NCBI RefSeq assembly: GCF_013408535.1
Contig: NZ_JACBZA010000001.1
Coordinates: forward strand, 4,672,850-4,736,849
DNA: 64,000 bases
DNA from: Actinopolymorpha cephalotaxi
Lineage (GTDB): Bacteria > Actinomycetota > Actinomycetes > Propionibacteriales > Actinopolymorphaceae
Direction: 5' to 3'
In this document: in pieces, positions 1 through 8,458 of the stretch
Layout: each line of letters opens with the position of its first letter
Position numbering within the stretch: position 1 is the stretch's first letter
Translations under genes and position numbers: made by a program
Notes under the pieces: generated by a model
Seen by the model: only the letters and a program-made list of their open reading frames with translations
Databases searched by the model: none
Told to the model about the DNA's origin: nothing

Positions 1-55
1 GGCGATCCCAGATCCGTCTCGGTGCGGATGGTGGAACAGCGCAGGACGGAGTTGG

Positions 56-799
56 TCAGTAGCGGAGGAAGACCGCGCGCTCGCGGAGGCCGTCGACGAT
101 CGGCGCCGGCAGGCTGGTGTAGGCGCCGAGCTCGGCCACTCCACCGAACCCGCCCGCCGCTTCGCGGGCACGGACGATCTCCTCGGCGTACTCCGGAAGC
201 AGCTCCAGCATGTCAACCATCGCTTGCGCGCTCGCGTGGTTGACATCGACCAGGCCGCCGTCGTCGTACGCACGGTTCGGCAGGTCGGGGCGCCCGATCC
301 GAAGCTCACGTGCCATCCCGGGATCCTTCTCCACCAACGTGCGGGCCTCCGCCCGCCGAGCCCGCGCGTGCTCCACCTGCGCGACGGCCGCCATGGAGTG
401 CCAGTCGGACGCGCCGACCTGGCCGCGGCGGCCGGTGTCCCCGAACACCTCACGCCGCAGCCGGAACGACTGGATGGAACCCGCGATCATCGCGGCCAGC
501 AGGAGCGTGAAGGCCGGTCCGTAGAAGTACGAGTCGGTCGAGTCCGAGTCGGGCCCTGCCGGGGCGAGCATGATCAGGAGGAACGCCAGTGTCGTCGCGG
601 CACCGGTGGCGAGCGTCCAGTACAGCAACGCCTTCCGCCGCAGGTTTGTCCAGGCATGCAGCACTGGTACCCAGCTGAGGAGGCCGAACAGGTAGATCGG
701 CAGCAGTGCCCACAGCCAGCTACCCACGACCACGTACCACGCGGTCCTGGCCGGCAGCGCCGGCTCCTGGCCGGGGGCCGGTGAGTCAGTCGAGTACAC
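56..799 (-). CDS. Membrane protein with C-terminal helix-hairpin-helix domain
   Basis: About 247 residues. The N-terminal part has three to four hydrophobic segments (WYVVVGSWLWALLPIYLFG, a helix near YWTLATGAATTLAFLLIML, and FTLLLAAMIAG). The C-terminal 60 residues read VDVNHASAQAMVDMLELLPEYAEEIVRARE, the pattern of a ComEA-type helix-hairpin-helix (V-N-A-S...L-P-G/E...A..I...R). Such modules usually bind DNA without sequence specificity, but in this membrane context the role is unknown. The frame is open to a GTG at 862. I prefer the GTG at 799 because AGGAAG sits just before it, while no Shine-Dalgarno precedes 862. Function is not assigned. Confidence 0.75.
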   Translation of the reverse strand: MYSTDSPAPGQEPALPARTAWYVVVGSWLWALLPIYLFGLLSWVPVLHAWTNLRRKALLYWTLATGAATTLAFLLIMLAPAGPDSDSTDSYFYGPAFTLLLAAMIAGSIQSFRLRREVFGDTGRRGQVGASDWHSMAAVAQVEHARARRAEARTLVEKDPGMARELRIGRPDLPNRAYDDGGLVDVNHASAQAMVDMLELLPEYAEEIVRAREAAGGFGGVAELGAYTSLPAPIVDGLRERAVFLRY

Positions 800-927
800 C
801 GAACTTCCTGTCGTGTTGATGTGGCCCAGCGGCTGCGGCCGGGCAGAGGTCGATCTCGGCACAGTATGACGTCGACGCCAGGTCAGCGCATCCGCATCAA
901 CCTGCCGTGAAACCGGGGCCGAGGGCG

Positions 928-1380
928 TCAGTTCGCCGCGCCGGGTCCGGGAAGCAGGTCGATGTCGTCTGCGTGCATCGGCTCGCCGCAGTGTGCGCAG
1001 CGCAGGTCGACGTGGCTGATCTCACCGCACGCGTGGTGGCGGTAGAGCACCGGCGGTCCGGCCTTTCCGGCAAGCCACTTGTCGCCCCAGCCCACCATCA
1101 CCATCAGCAGGTCGAAGAGTTCGGCGCCCTTCTCGGTCAGGACGTACTCGTACCGCGGTCGCGCGTCGTAGGGCCGGCGCTCGAGTACGCCATGGTCGAC
1201 GAGGTGGTTCAGTCGTTCGGTCAGGACCTTGCGCGAGATCCCGAGGTCGGCCTGGATCTGCTCGAATCTGGTGAACCCGACGTAGACGTCCCGCAGCACC
1301 AGTGGCGACCAGGGCTCGCCGATGACGTCGAGCGTGCGCGCGATCGAGCACGCCATCTCACCGAAGTCCGTCCGTTGCAT
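928..1380 (-). CDS. HxlR family transcriptional regulator
   Basis: 150 residues. The body matches HxlR winged-helix regulators: CSIARTLDVIGEPWSPLVLRD at the N-terminus, then FTRFEQIQADLGISRKVLTERLNHLVDHGVL as the recognition region. These proteins act as dimers and often sense electrophiles or aromatic compounds. The tail carries paired cysteines (HHACGE, LRCAHCGEPM) that could bind a metal, a rubredoxin-like knuckle seen in some HxlR proteins. It is divergent from the RibD-like reductase at 1472, which it probably controls. A perfect inverted repeat lies in the shared promoter gap. Confidence 0.9.
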   Translation of the reverse strand: MQRTDFGEMACSIARTLDVIGEPWSPLVLRDVYVGFTRFEQIQADLGISRKVLTERLNHLVDHGVLERRPYDARPRYEYVLTEKGAELFDLLMVMVGWGDKWLAGKAGPPVLYRHHACGEISHVDLRCAHCGEPMHADDIDLLPGPGAAN

Positions 1381-1402
1381 GACGACAATCTAGCACTTCG
1401 GG

Positions 1403-1417
1403 GTTCCCTCAGGGAAC
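1403..1417. promoter_or_regulatory. Candidate HxlR operator
   Basis: A perfect inverted repeat GTTCCC-TCA-GGGAAC lies in the 91-bp gap between the divergent HxlR and RibD-like genes. A direct repeat CTCTGAG follows it. Position and symmetry suggest the HxlR binding site; this is inference. Confidence 0.45.
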
Positions 1418-1471
1418 TCTGAGCTGCTATGGTCCTCTGAGTCTCCTGAAGGAACCGAGGAAGGAAACACC

Positions 1472-2065
1472 ATGAGCAAGGTCATCGTCGCGCTGTCGGT
1501 GTCGGTCGACGGGTACATCACCGGTCGCGATCCCGGAGCCGGCCGCGGGCTCGGGGACGCAACGATGTTGTTCGACTGGTACTTCAACGGTGACACCCCG
1601 AGCCAGGTGTTCGACGGGTTCAAGCTGAGCGAGGCCAGTGCCCGCGTCTTCGACGCCGCCGCCGGACGGGTCGGCGCCACCCTCGCCGGCCGCAACACCT
1701 ACGACGACTCCGGGTGGATCAACGGCGGTACGCCGCACCCGGACGCGCCGCTGGTCGTACTCAGCCATCGGCCGATAGCCGACCTGCCCGAGCGCCAGAC
1801 GCTGGTCACGACCGGGATCGAGGACGCGGTCGCGGCCGCGAAGGACGCGGCCGGCGGCAAGGACGTCGGCCTCATGGGCGGCGGCGTCGCGACCGCGGCC
1901 CTGGCGGCCGGCCTGGTCGACGAGGTGATCCTGCACCAGATCCCGATCCTGCTCGGCGGTGGCCGGCCCTTCTTCCAGTCGCTCCCCCAGCACGTACGCC
2001 TCGAACTCGTCGAGGCCGTTCCGGCGCCCGGCGTCACCCACCTGCACTACAAGGTGCTCCGGTGA
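1472..2065 (+). CDS. RibD C-terminal domain / dihydrofolate-reductase-like protein
   Basis: 197 residues. It starts with the DHFR-fold strand KVIVALSVSVDGYITG and later has GRNTYDDSGWINGG, PLVVLSHRP and a glycine-rich KDVGLMGGGVATAALAAGLVDEV, all typical of the YyaP/RibD-C reductase family. These are NADPH-dependent reductases whose substrate is generally unknown. An AGGAAGG Shine-Dalgarno precedes the ATG. The gene ends GTGA, overlapping the GTG start of the next (broken) epimerase gene, so the two were once one operon, probably under HxlR control. Confidence 0.9.
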   Translation: MSKVIVALSVSVDGYITGRDPGAGRGLGDATMLFDWYFNGDTPSQVFDGFKLSEASARVFDAAAGRVGATLAGRNTYDDSGWINGGTPHPDAPLVVLSHRPIADLPERQTLVTTGIEDAVAAAKDAAGGKDVGLMGGGVATAALAAGLVDEVILHQIPILLGGGRPFFQSLPQHVRLELVEAVPAPGVTHLHYKVLR

Positions 2066-2943
2066 TCCTCGTCACCGGAGGGCTGGGCATGATCGGCGCC
2101 CACACCGCCCGCGCACTCGTCGACCTCCGTCAAGACGTCCTTGTCACCGCGCACCACCGCACCGACGTCCCGTCGTTCCTGGCCGGAAAGGTCACCGTCG
2201 AATCCCTCGACGTCACCGACCGGGACGCGTTCCTGGACCTCGGCAACCGCCACGACATCAGCGACATCGTGCACCTCGCCGGCACGATCCCCGGCGACGA
2301 TCCGGTCCGCTTCTTCCGTACCGACACGACGGGTTTGCTGAACGCACTGGACGCCGCCCGCACGTGGGGCGTCCGCAGGTTCGCCGTCGCCAGCAGCCTC
2401 GGTGCGTACGTCGGCCGTACGGAAGCCCGCTGGCACGAGGAACTCGCGTTGCCCACCGTGGAGTTGCCACACCCGATCATCGCGTTCAAGAAGGCCGTCG
2501 AGCCACTCACCACGCACAGCCTGCAGGGCAGCGGCGTCCAGCCGGTCGTACTCCGGATCGGCAGCACCTGGGGACCGCTCATGGACCCCGAATCCCCGTT
2601 CAACCCCATCCCGCCGTACGTCAGCGCCGTGCTTCGCGGCGAGGAGCCGAACCCGTTGTACGCCGACGACGGCGGCGACTCCTGACGACGGCGAAGACGC
2701 TGCGGTACGACACCTACAACGTCTCCAGCGGCCGGCCGTTCACCAATAGCGAACTCGCCGACGCCGTGCAGGCATTCACTTCTGGTCCACCCCTGAAGCT
2801 GTTACCAGGAAGGCAGAACGGGCCGGGTGAGAACCCCTACCTCGACATCACCAGGCTCACCCGACACCGGCTTCACACCGGCCTTCGACCTCGCCGCGGC
2901 CGTCGGCGACTACGTCGCCTGGCGCACCGGCAACCCCCGCTGA
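2062..2943 (+). pseudogene. NAD-dependent epimerase/dehydratase, frameshifted
   Basis: The first 208 codons are an intact extended SDR N-terminus: ILVTGGLGMIGAHTARAL (NAD-binding GxxGxxG), D-V-T strand, HLAGTIPGDD, then SSLGAYVG and an F-K-K catalytic-like segment. The frame stops at 2685 right after YADDGGDS. The expected continuation (AKTLRYDTYNVSSGRPFTNSEL) is in another frame from about 2685 to 2855, and the true C-terminus (GFTPAFDLAAAVGDYVAW) returns to the original frame and ends at 2943. A small deletion near 2680 plus a second compensating shift near 2860 explain this. A sequencing error is possible but would need two events. Confidence 0.8.
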
Positions 2944-3005
2944 ACCCACGATCTGTTGAATCCACCGACCAGCTGAATCGTCAACCCCTGCTGAAGGAGC
3001 ACACC

Positions 3006-3389
3006 ATGCTCGATCCCGACGTTCGCCGCGTACTCGACGGCCCCTCGTTCGCTCACCTCGCCACCGTCCTGCCCGACGGCTCGCCGCACAGCACACCGGT
3101 CTACGTCGGCGCGCACGGTGAGCACATCGTCTTCTTCACCGGCCCCGGCGTACGCAAGGAACGCAACCTGCGCCGCGACCCTCGGGTGGCGCTGTCCATC
3201 ACGCCCGTCGACAACCCGTACCAGCCGGTCGCCATCCGCGGCCGGGTCGTGGAATGGATGGACGGCGACGCGGCGTGGGAGATCATCGACCAGCTGGCGA
3301 TGAAGTACACCGGCACGCCCTACCCACGAGAGCAGGAACGCATCGTCGCCGTGATCGAGCCCGAACGACAGACCGTCGGCATCGGCTGA
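3006..3389 (+). CDS. PPOX-class F420-dependent flavin/deazaflavin enzyme
   Basis: 127 residues, the usual size of a split-barrel PPOX/F420-dependent protein. It has SFAHLATVLPDGSPHSTPVYVG and VFFTGPGVRKERNLRRDPRVALSI, the family's cofactor-binding barrel strands, then VAIRGRVVEW. Members reduce quinone-like or coumarin compounds using F420H2 (or FMN/heme variants); the substrate here is unknown. AAGGAG is placed 5 nt before the ATG. It follows the broken epimerase and is probably in the same transcript. Confidence 0.88.
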   Translation: MLDPDVRRVLDGPSFAHLATVLPDGSPHSTPVYVGAHGEHIVFFTGPGVRKERNLRRDPRVALSITPVDNPYQPVAIRGRVVEWMDGDAAWEIIDQLAMKYTGTPYPREQERIVAVIEPERQTVGIG

Positions 3390-3456
3390 CCGGCACGCCA
3401 CGCGACGGCGCCCAAGTCCCACCCGGTCAGTCAGCTCGAACGCCTCCGTACGAACG

Positions 3457-4068
3457 TCACTGGGGGTCTCGCCAGACGTTGTCGTAGGCGGCTTCCTCGA
3501 TGGCTCGTCGCTGTCGTTCCAACTCCAACTGGTGTTCGGCATCCTCCACGGCGGCGAGCACCGCCGCCACGGAGTCGTCGACCGCTCCTGGGGGCAGCGT
3601 CGTCCGCCGGTCGCGGATCCCGAGGGCGATGGCGAGTTCGGCGAGGACGGGTTCTTCGGACTCCCAGCGGGCCGTCGCCTCGTCGCGGGCAGGTGAGTCG
3701 GCCAGCACCAGGAGGCCGGTCCTGAACGGATTCCGGTGACGACTGGGTTGTCGGGTCAGCTCACCTTCGGTCTGCAGGCCGGACACGTAGACCATGGCGA
3801 GGCCGCGACCTCTGCGCCACAACCAGGCGTCAACCGACTCGTACGGCGCTTGTCGGACAAGGGACGAGGAAGCGCCCTCCAACAGCCGATCACCTGGCGC
3901 CGGTCGGCCGGTCGGCACGATCTGCTCGCCGTCCAGCCTGACGGCCTGCGCCTGCAGGAGGTCGATCAACTCGGCGCCCGCGAGCGCAAGCGACAGGTTG
4001 CCCGGCTCCACAGGGTGACCGGACATCACGTCGATGACGACGATCAGCAGGTCCCGCGCTGTGGACAT
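3457..4068 (-). CDS. GPP34 (Golgi phosphoprotein 3-like) family protein
   Basis: About 203 residues from the chosen start. ARDLLIVVIDVMSGHPVEPGNLSLALAGAELIDLL is the signature N-terminus of actinobacterial GPP34 proteins, a family named for the eukaryotic PI4P-binding Golgi protein. The bacterial role is unknown. LWRRGRGLAMVYV and an acidic C-terminal helical tail (VLAAVEDAEHQLELERQRR) follow. The frame extends upstream to 4161, but the family starts at the M-S-T-A-R-D methionine at 4068. Confidence 0.85.
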   Translation of the reverse strand: MSTARDLLIVVIDVMSGHPVEPGNLSLALAGAELIDLLQAQAVRLDGEQIVPTGRPAPGDRLLEGASSSLVRQAPYESVDAWLWRRGRGLAMVYVSGLQTEGELTRQPSRHRNPFRTGLLVLADSPARDEATARWESEEPVLAELAIALGIRDRRTTLPPGAVDDSVAAVLAAVEDAEHQLELERQRRAIEEAAYDNVWRDPQ

Positions 4069-4206
4069 CGAGGGCTCCAGGCCGACGGACACGCTTGCTC
4101 TGGACCATTCAACAGGCCGTACCGCCGAAATACGAGAGCCGAGTGGTAGTCGATCTTCCACGCGGGGTTGGGCAACTGCGAGTTGCCCGGGGCCATGCCG
4201 TCGGCG

Positions 4207-5016
4207 TCAACGGCGGCTTGCCCGCTGGAACTGGCGTACCGACAGGGGCACGAACACGAGCAGGATCAGCACGACCCACAACAACGTGTAGACGACCGGG
4301 TGCTGCAGTGCCCACGAGTCCGGGACCGGGCCACGCGGGTCGACGTTGCCGAACAACTGCCGGGACGCCTGGGTGACCGCGGAGACGGGGTTCCACTCCA
4401 CGAAGACCCGCAGGCCGCTCGCGAAGGACTCGGTGGGTACGAACGCGTTGGACACGAACGTCAACGGGAAGATGACGATGAACGACGCGTTGTTGATGAC
4501 CTCCGGGCTCGGCACCAGCAGCCCGACGTAGGCCATCACCCAGCTGATCGCGTACGCGAACAACAGCAGCAGGGCAAAGGCGAACAGCGCGTTCAGAACC
4601 CCTTCACGGATCCGCCAGCCGATCAGCAGACCGGTGGATCCCATGATGATCAGGGACATCACGTTGTACGCGACGTCGGAGGTCGTACGCCCGGTGAGCA
4701 CCGCCGACCGCGACATCGGCAACGAGCGGAACCGGTCGATGATGCCCTTCTGCATGTCCTCGGCCAGGCCCGCACCGGTGAAGGTGGCGCCGAACACGAC
4801 CGTCTGGGCGAAGATGCCGCCGATCAGGAACTCGCGGTAGGGCACCGCGCCGCCCGGATCGATGGCACCGCCGAAGACGAAGGCGAACAGCAGCACGAAC
4901 ATGATCGGCGAGATCAGTACGAACACCAGAATGTCGGGAACGCGCTTGATCTTGATCAGGTTGCGGCGGGCGACGATCCACCCGTCCACGACCGCTCCGA
5001 CGGGTCCGGTGCTCAT
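4207..5016 (-). CDS. ABC-2 type permease, DrrB-like
   Basis: 269 residues with six predicted membrane helices. The pattern matches DrrB-type ABC-2 permeases: DGWIVARRNLIKIKRVPDILVFVLISPIMFVLLF at the start, the amphipathic DMQKGIIDRFRSLPMSRSAVL segment, and FVSNAFVPTESF near the end. It forms the membrane half of a two-component exporter with the ATPase directly upstream, whose stop overlaps this start by 4 bp. Such pairs export antibiotics or lipids; the substrate is not evident. Confidence 0.92.
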   Translation of the reverse strand: MSTGPVGAVVDGWIVARRNLIKIKRVPDILVFVLISPIMFVLLFAFVFGGAIDPGGAVPYREFLIGGIFAQTVVFGATFTGAGLAEDMQKGIIDRFRSLPMSRSAVLTGRTTSDVAYNVMSLIIMGSTGLLIGWRIREGVLNALFAFALLLLFAYAISWVMAYVGLLVPSPEVINNASFIVIFPLTFVSNAFVPTESFASGLRVFVEWNPVSAVTQASRQLFGNVDPRGPVPDSWALQHPVVYTLLWVVLILLVFVPLSVRQFQRASRR

Positions 5017-6032
5017 CGCGCCACCTCTCGTGGTTGCTTGCTTCGATCGGGCCCGTCGGAGCCGGTGGAACTCGCGGACTCCGCCGCCTCCTCCTCGGCC
5101 GCGTGCCCGGTGAGGCTCAGGAACACGTCGTCGAGGGTCGGCCGGCGCAGGCCGACGTCGAGGATTCCCACGTTGGCGGACTCGAGGTCCTCGAGCACCC
5201 GCCGCAACGCCGGCGCGCCGCCGGCCACCGCGACGGTGAGGGCACGGCCGTTGTCGTCGATCTGCACTTCACCGACGGCGACCGCGGCCAGCGCCTCGCA
5301 GGCCCGGGACCGGTCGGAGGCGTCGGCGAGCATGAGTTCGATCCGTTCGCCGCCGACCTGTGCCTTCAGCTCGTCGGCGCTGCCGTGCGCGATGGCCCGG
5401 CCGTGGTCGATGACGAGGATGTCGTGGGCGAGGCGGTCGGCCTCCTCGAGGTACTGCGTGGTGAGGAGCAGCGTCGAGCCCGCGTCGACCAGGCTGCGGA
5501 TGACGTCCCACATCTGCTGCCGGGCGCGGACGTCCAGCCCGGTGGTGGGTTCGTCGAGGATGAGTACGGGCGGCTCCGCGACCAGCGCGCCGGCCAGGTC
5601 CAGGCGCCGCCGCATCCCGCCCGAGTAGGTCTTCGACGGCCGGTCTCCGGCGTCGGCCAGGTCGAACTGCTCCAGCAACTCCCTCGCCCGGCGGCCGGAC
5701 TTCGCCTTGCCGAGTCCGTAGAGCCGGCCGACCATCTCGAGGTTCTCGTAGCCGGTGAGGTATTCGTCGACGGCGGCGTACTGTCCGGACAGTCCGATCC
5801 GCGAGCGCACGCCGTCAGGGTCCTTGCGTACGTCGACTCCGGCGACCTCGGCGGTCCCCTCGTCCGCGTCCAGCAGCGTGGCCAGGATGCGGACGGCGGT
5901 CGTCTTGCCGGCGCCGTTCGGCCCCAGCAACGCCAGCACCCGCCCCTCGGGAACGGTCAGGTCGAGGCCGGCCAGCGCCTCGACGTTCTTGTACCGCTTC
6001 ACCAAGCCGGCGGCACGAATCATCTCTGTCAC
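5013..6032 (-). CDS. ABC transporter ATPase, DrrA-like
   Basis: 339 residues. Walker A is LLGPNGAGKTTAVR, the signature TYSGGMRRRLDLAGAL, Walker B VLILDEPTTGLD, and the switch TTQYLEEADRLAHDI. The C-terminal extension (from about 220, ELKAQVGGERIELMLAD) is the DUF4162-type tail of daunorubicin-resistance ATPases. It pairs with the permease at 4207-5016. The GTG at 6032 has AAGGG about 7 nt upstream; an ATG at 6023 is an alternative. A long perfect hairpin lies 55 nt upstream. Confidence 0.93.
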   Translation of the reverse strand: MTEMIRAAGLVKRYKNVEALAGLDLTVPEGRVLALLGPNGAGKTTAVRILATLLDADEGTAEVAGVDVRKDPDGVRSRIGLSGQYAAVDEYLTGYENLEMVGRLYGLGKAKSGRRARELLEQFDLADAGDRPSKTYSGGMRRRLDLAGALVAEPPVLILDEPTTGLDVRARQQMWDVIRSLVDAGSTLLLTTQYLEEADRLAHDILVIDHGRAIAHGSADELKAQVGGERIELMLADASDRSRACEALAAVAVGEVQIDDNGRALTVAVAGGAPALRRVLEDLESANVGILDVGLRRPTLDDVFLSLTGHAAEEEAAESASSTGSDGPDRSKQPREVAR

Positions 6033-6086
6033 TGTCCGGCCCTTCCCGCGAGCTCCGTTGGTCGGTAGGCGTCGGCGTCCTCACCC

Positions 6087-6131
6087 ATGCCAGACCTCTC
6101 GTCAAGTGGGGCTTGACGAGAGGTCTGGCAT
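6087..6131. promoter_or_regulatory. Perfect 20-bp inverted repeat upstream of the DrrA-like gene
   Basis: Two 20-base arms (6087-6106 and 6112-6131, starting ATGCCAGACC) are exact reverse complements around a TGGGG loop. There is no T-tract on either side. It lies between the 3' end of the MFS gene and the start of the ABC ATPase gene, both on the minus strand. It could be a terminator for MFS transcription, an attenuator or an operator for the ABC genes. Confidence 0.6.
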
Positions 6132-6290
6132 TCGACTCGCGTCGAAGGATTCTATAGGCGTGGTCGGCGCAGGGGCATCGACATTGCTGCCGGTTAATGT
6201 CTCCCGCGAGCGACCCGTGCGGCATGAATCACTGGCCGACCAGGGCGAAATGTGGCGATCGAGCTGCGGTAATTCATGCGGGTCGCTCGG

Positions 6291-7679
6291 TCAGTGCACC
6301 GGCATCGTCACGGCCTCCGGCGCGGGCCGCCGTCCCGGAATGAGCCCGCCGGAGACGATCGCCCCCACCAGCGCGGCGCCGGCCGCGACGGCGAACGCGG
6401 TGGTGTAACCGCCCACGGCCTGGGTGGCCAGGCTCGCTGCCGCGACGCTGGAGGTCACCGCGGCTCCGATCGACGCGCCGAACTCATGGAACGTACTCAC
6501 GATTCCCGAGGCCACGCCGGCCTCGTGCGGAGCGACCTGCCCGAGCGCGGTCGCCGAGGCGACCACGAACAGGCTGCCGATTCCGGCAGCGCCGACGCTG
6601 ACCCCGATCACCACACCGATCGTGGTGGGTGTGAATGCCGGCACCGCCAGGCCGACCGCGGCGACGGCCAGGCCGACCATCGCGAGGGTGCGGCCGCCGA
6701 CCTGTCCGATGATCCGTCCGCCGGCCTGCGCGCCGACCATCGTCGCCACCGCGACCGGCAGGAACAGCAGCCCGGTGACGAGCGGCCCGAGCCGCGCATG
6801 TCCTTGCAGGTAGAACGAGCCGAGGAAGAACACCGCCACCATCAGCGCCGTACCGATCGCGATCACGAACGTGCCCGCGACGACCGGACGCCGGAACAGC
6901 AGGCCGAGGTCCATCAACGGAGCTGCCGCCGTCCGCTGCCGCCAGCCGAACAACAGGTAGAGCCCGACACCCACGGCGAACAGGATCCAGGTGCGCGGGG
7001 CCAGCCACCCGGCCTCCCCGGCGCCGATCATCGCGTAGATCACCGATCCTGTCGCGGCCGTCACCAGCAGCGCCCCGAGCACGTCGGCGCTCCTTCTCCG
7101 ACCGGCCTGCGCCGCCGGGAGTGCGGGGAGCACCCGCGCGAGGACGACGAACACCGCAAGGCCGATGGGGACGTTGACGAAGAACACCCACGACCAGCCG
7201 GGACCGGCGGCCAGCAGTCCGCCGACGAGCACTCCCACCGCGGCGCCACCGCCGCCGAGAGCAGACCAGATGCCCAGCGCGCGGTTTCGTTCCTCGCCGT
7301 CGAACATCCGCACCACCACCGACAACGCGGACGGCGAGAGCATCGCCGCACCGAGGCCCTGTCCGACGCGGCCGGCCAGCACCATCACGTCGGTCTGCGC
7401 GGCGCCGGTGGCGAACGACGCGACCGTGAACACGGCCAGGCCGAGCAGCACCATCGTCCGCGGCCCGATCAGGTCGGCGATCCGCCCACCCAGCAGCATC
7501 AGGCCGCCGAAGGTCAGCGTGTACGCGCTGACCACCCAGGTCAGCGCCTGCCGATCCAGCCCCAGCTCGGCTCCCATCAGCGGCAGCGAGATCGCCACCA
7601 CCGTCACGTCCAGGATCAGCATGAACTGCGCGATCCCGAGCAACGCCAGCACCTGCCAGCGCCTGGGGTAGCTGCTCAT
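6291..7679 (-). CDS. MFS drug exporter, DHA2 (EmrB/QacA) type
   Basis: About 462 residues, 14 predicted helices. LDVTVVAISLPLMGAELGLDRQALTWVVSAYTLTFGGLMLLGGRIADLIG is motif D1 plus motif A of the DHA2 family, and GVLVGGLLAAGPGWSWVFFVNVPIGL is motif C. It exports drugs by proton antiport. I chose the ATG at 7679 (MSSYPRRWQ) because GGGAGGGG precedes it; the frame is open to a TTG at 7703. It is divergent from a TetR regulator 93 bp away, the classic drug-pump/repressor arrangement. Confidence 0.92.
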   Translation of the reverse strand: MSSYPRRWQVLALLGIAQFMLILDVTVVAISLPLMGAELGLDRQALTWVVSAYTLTFGGLMLLGGRIADLIGPRTMVLLGLAVFTVASFATGAAQTDVMVLAGRVGQGLGAAMLSPSALSVVVRMFDGEERNRALGIWSALGGGGAAVGVLVGGLLAAGPGWSWVFFVNVPIGLAVFVVLARVLPALPAAQAGRRRSADVLGALLVTAATGSVIYAMIGAGEAGWLAPRTWILFAVGVGLYLLFGWRQRTAAAPLMDLGLLFRRPVVAGTFVIAIGTALMVAVFFLGSFYLQGHARLGPLVTGLLFLPVAVATMVGAQAGGRIIGQVGGRTLAMVGLAVAAVGLAVPAFTPTTIGVVIGVSVGAAGIGSLFVVASATALGQVAPHEAGVASGIVSTFHEFGASIGAAVTSSVAAASLATQAVGGYTTAFAVAAGAALVGAIVSGGLIPGRRPAPEAVTMPVH

Positions 7680-7715
7680 GACCCCTCCCTCTCCATAAGT
7701 CAAGCACGTGTGTAC

Positions 7716-7739
7716 GAGTTACAGGCGCTAGAGTAACTC
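7716..7739. promoter_or_regulatory. Candidate TetR operator
   Basis: Inverted repeat GAGTTAC-N10-GTAACTC in the gap between the divergent MFS pump and TetR genes. It lies where a repressor could cover both promoters. Inference from symmetry and position. Confidence 0.45.
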
Positions 7740-7772
7740 AAACATGCAAGTACGATTTCCGGAGTGAGGAAG

Positions 7773-8450
7773 ATGCCGGCAAGACAGCGGGCAGGCACGC
7801 CGAAGCGCGGTACGTCCAGGGGCGGCGCGTCTTCGGCCCCCGAACGGCGGCGCGGCGCGAAGAACGTACGCGCGGACGCGCAGCGCAACCGCACGGCGAT
7901 CATCCACGCGACCGTCGAATCACTCCGGAACGACTCCGACGCCTCGGTGGCCGACATCGCGGCCGCGGCCGGAGTCGGGCGCATGACGCTCTACGGGCAC
8001 TTCAAGACCCGTGCCGAACTCGTGGAAGCAGCCCTCGTCGACAGGCTCAAGCGGGGCGAGGAGGTCCTCGGCCAGGTCGACCTGGACCGTGACCCGCACG
8101 ACGCCTTCGTCGCACTGATCGACTCCAGTTGGACACTGGTCGACCAGTCACGTGCACTGCTCGCGGCGGCACAGAAAGAACTGCCGCCGGCCCGGATCCG
8201 CGAACTCCACCACAAGGCCGAAACGCGCGTGCGAGACCTGCTCGAACGCGGGCAGCGAGAGGGCGCGTTCCGCACCGACCTGCCGGTGAGCTGGCTCCTC
8301 GCCACCACGCACGTCATCATCCACGGCGCCGCCGACGAGATCGCCGCCGGACGGCTCACCCCCGAGGCGGCTCCCCGCTACATCAGCGCGACTCTCCTGT
8401 CGGCATTCGAGCCGTCGGCCCCCGGCATGAAGCCTCCTGCGCGCCGGTAG
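7773..8450 (+). CDS. TetR/AcrR family regulator
   Basis: About 225 residues. After a basic, disordered 30-residue N-terminus comes the TetR helix-turn-helix: RTAIIHATVESLRNDSDASVADIAAAAGVGRMTLYGHFKTRAELVEAAL. The C-terminal ligand domain is standard in size. It probably represses the adjacent MFS pump and itself. Starts at GTG 7764 and ATG 7773 are both possible; GGAGTGAGGA fits the ATG better. The gene converges on the nucleoside hydrolase with only 8 bp between stops. Confidence 0.9.
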   Translation: MPARQRAGTPKRGTSRGGASSAPERRRGAKNVRADAQRNRTAIIHATVESLRNDSDASVADIAAAAGVGRMTLYGHFKTRAELVEAALVDRLKRGEEVLGQVDLDRDPHDAFVALIDSSWTLVDQSRALLAAAQKELPPARIRELHHKAETRVRDLLERGQREGAFRTDLPVSWLLATTHVIIHGAADEIAAGRLTPEAAPRYISATLLSAFEPSAPGMKPPARR

Positions 8451-8458
8451 CTCCGGCG

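Noticed and set aside
4168..6408. Long plus-strand ORFs across the ABC transporter genes
   Set aside because: Arg/Gln/Pro-rich shadows caused by high GC; the minus-strand proteins have clear ABC motifs.
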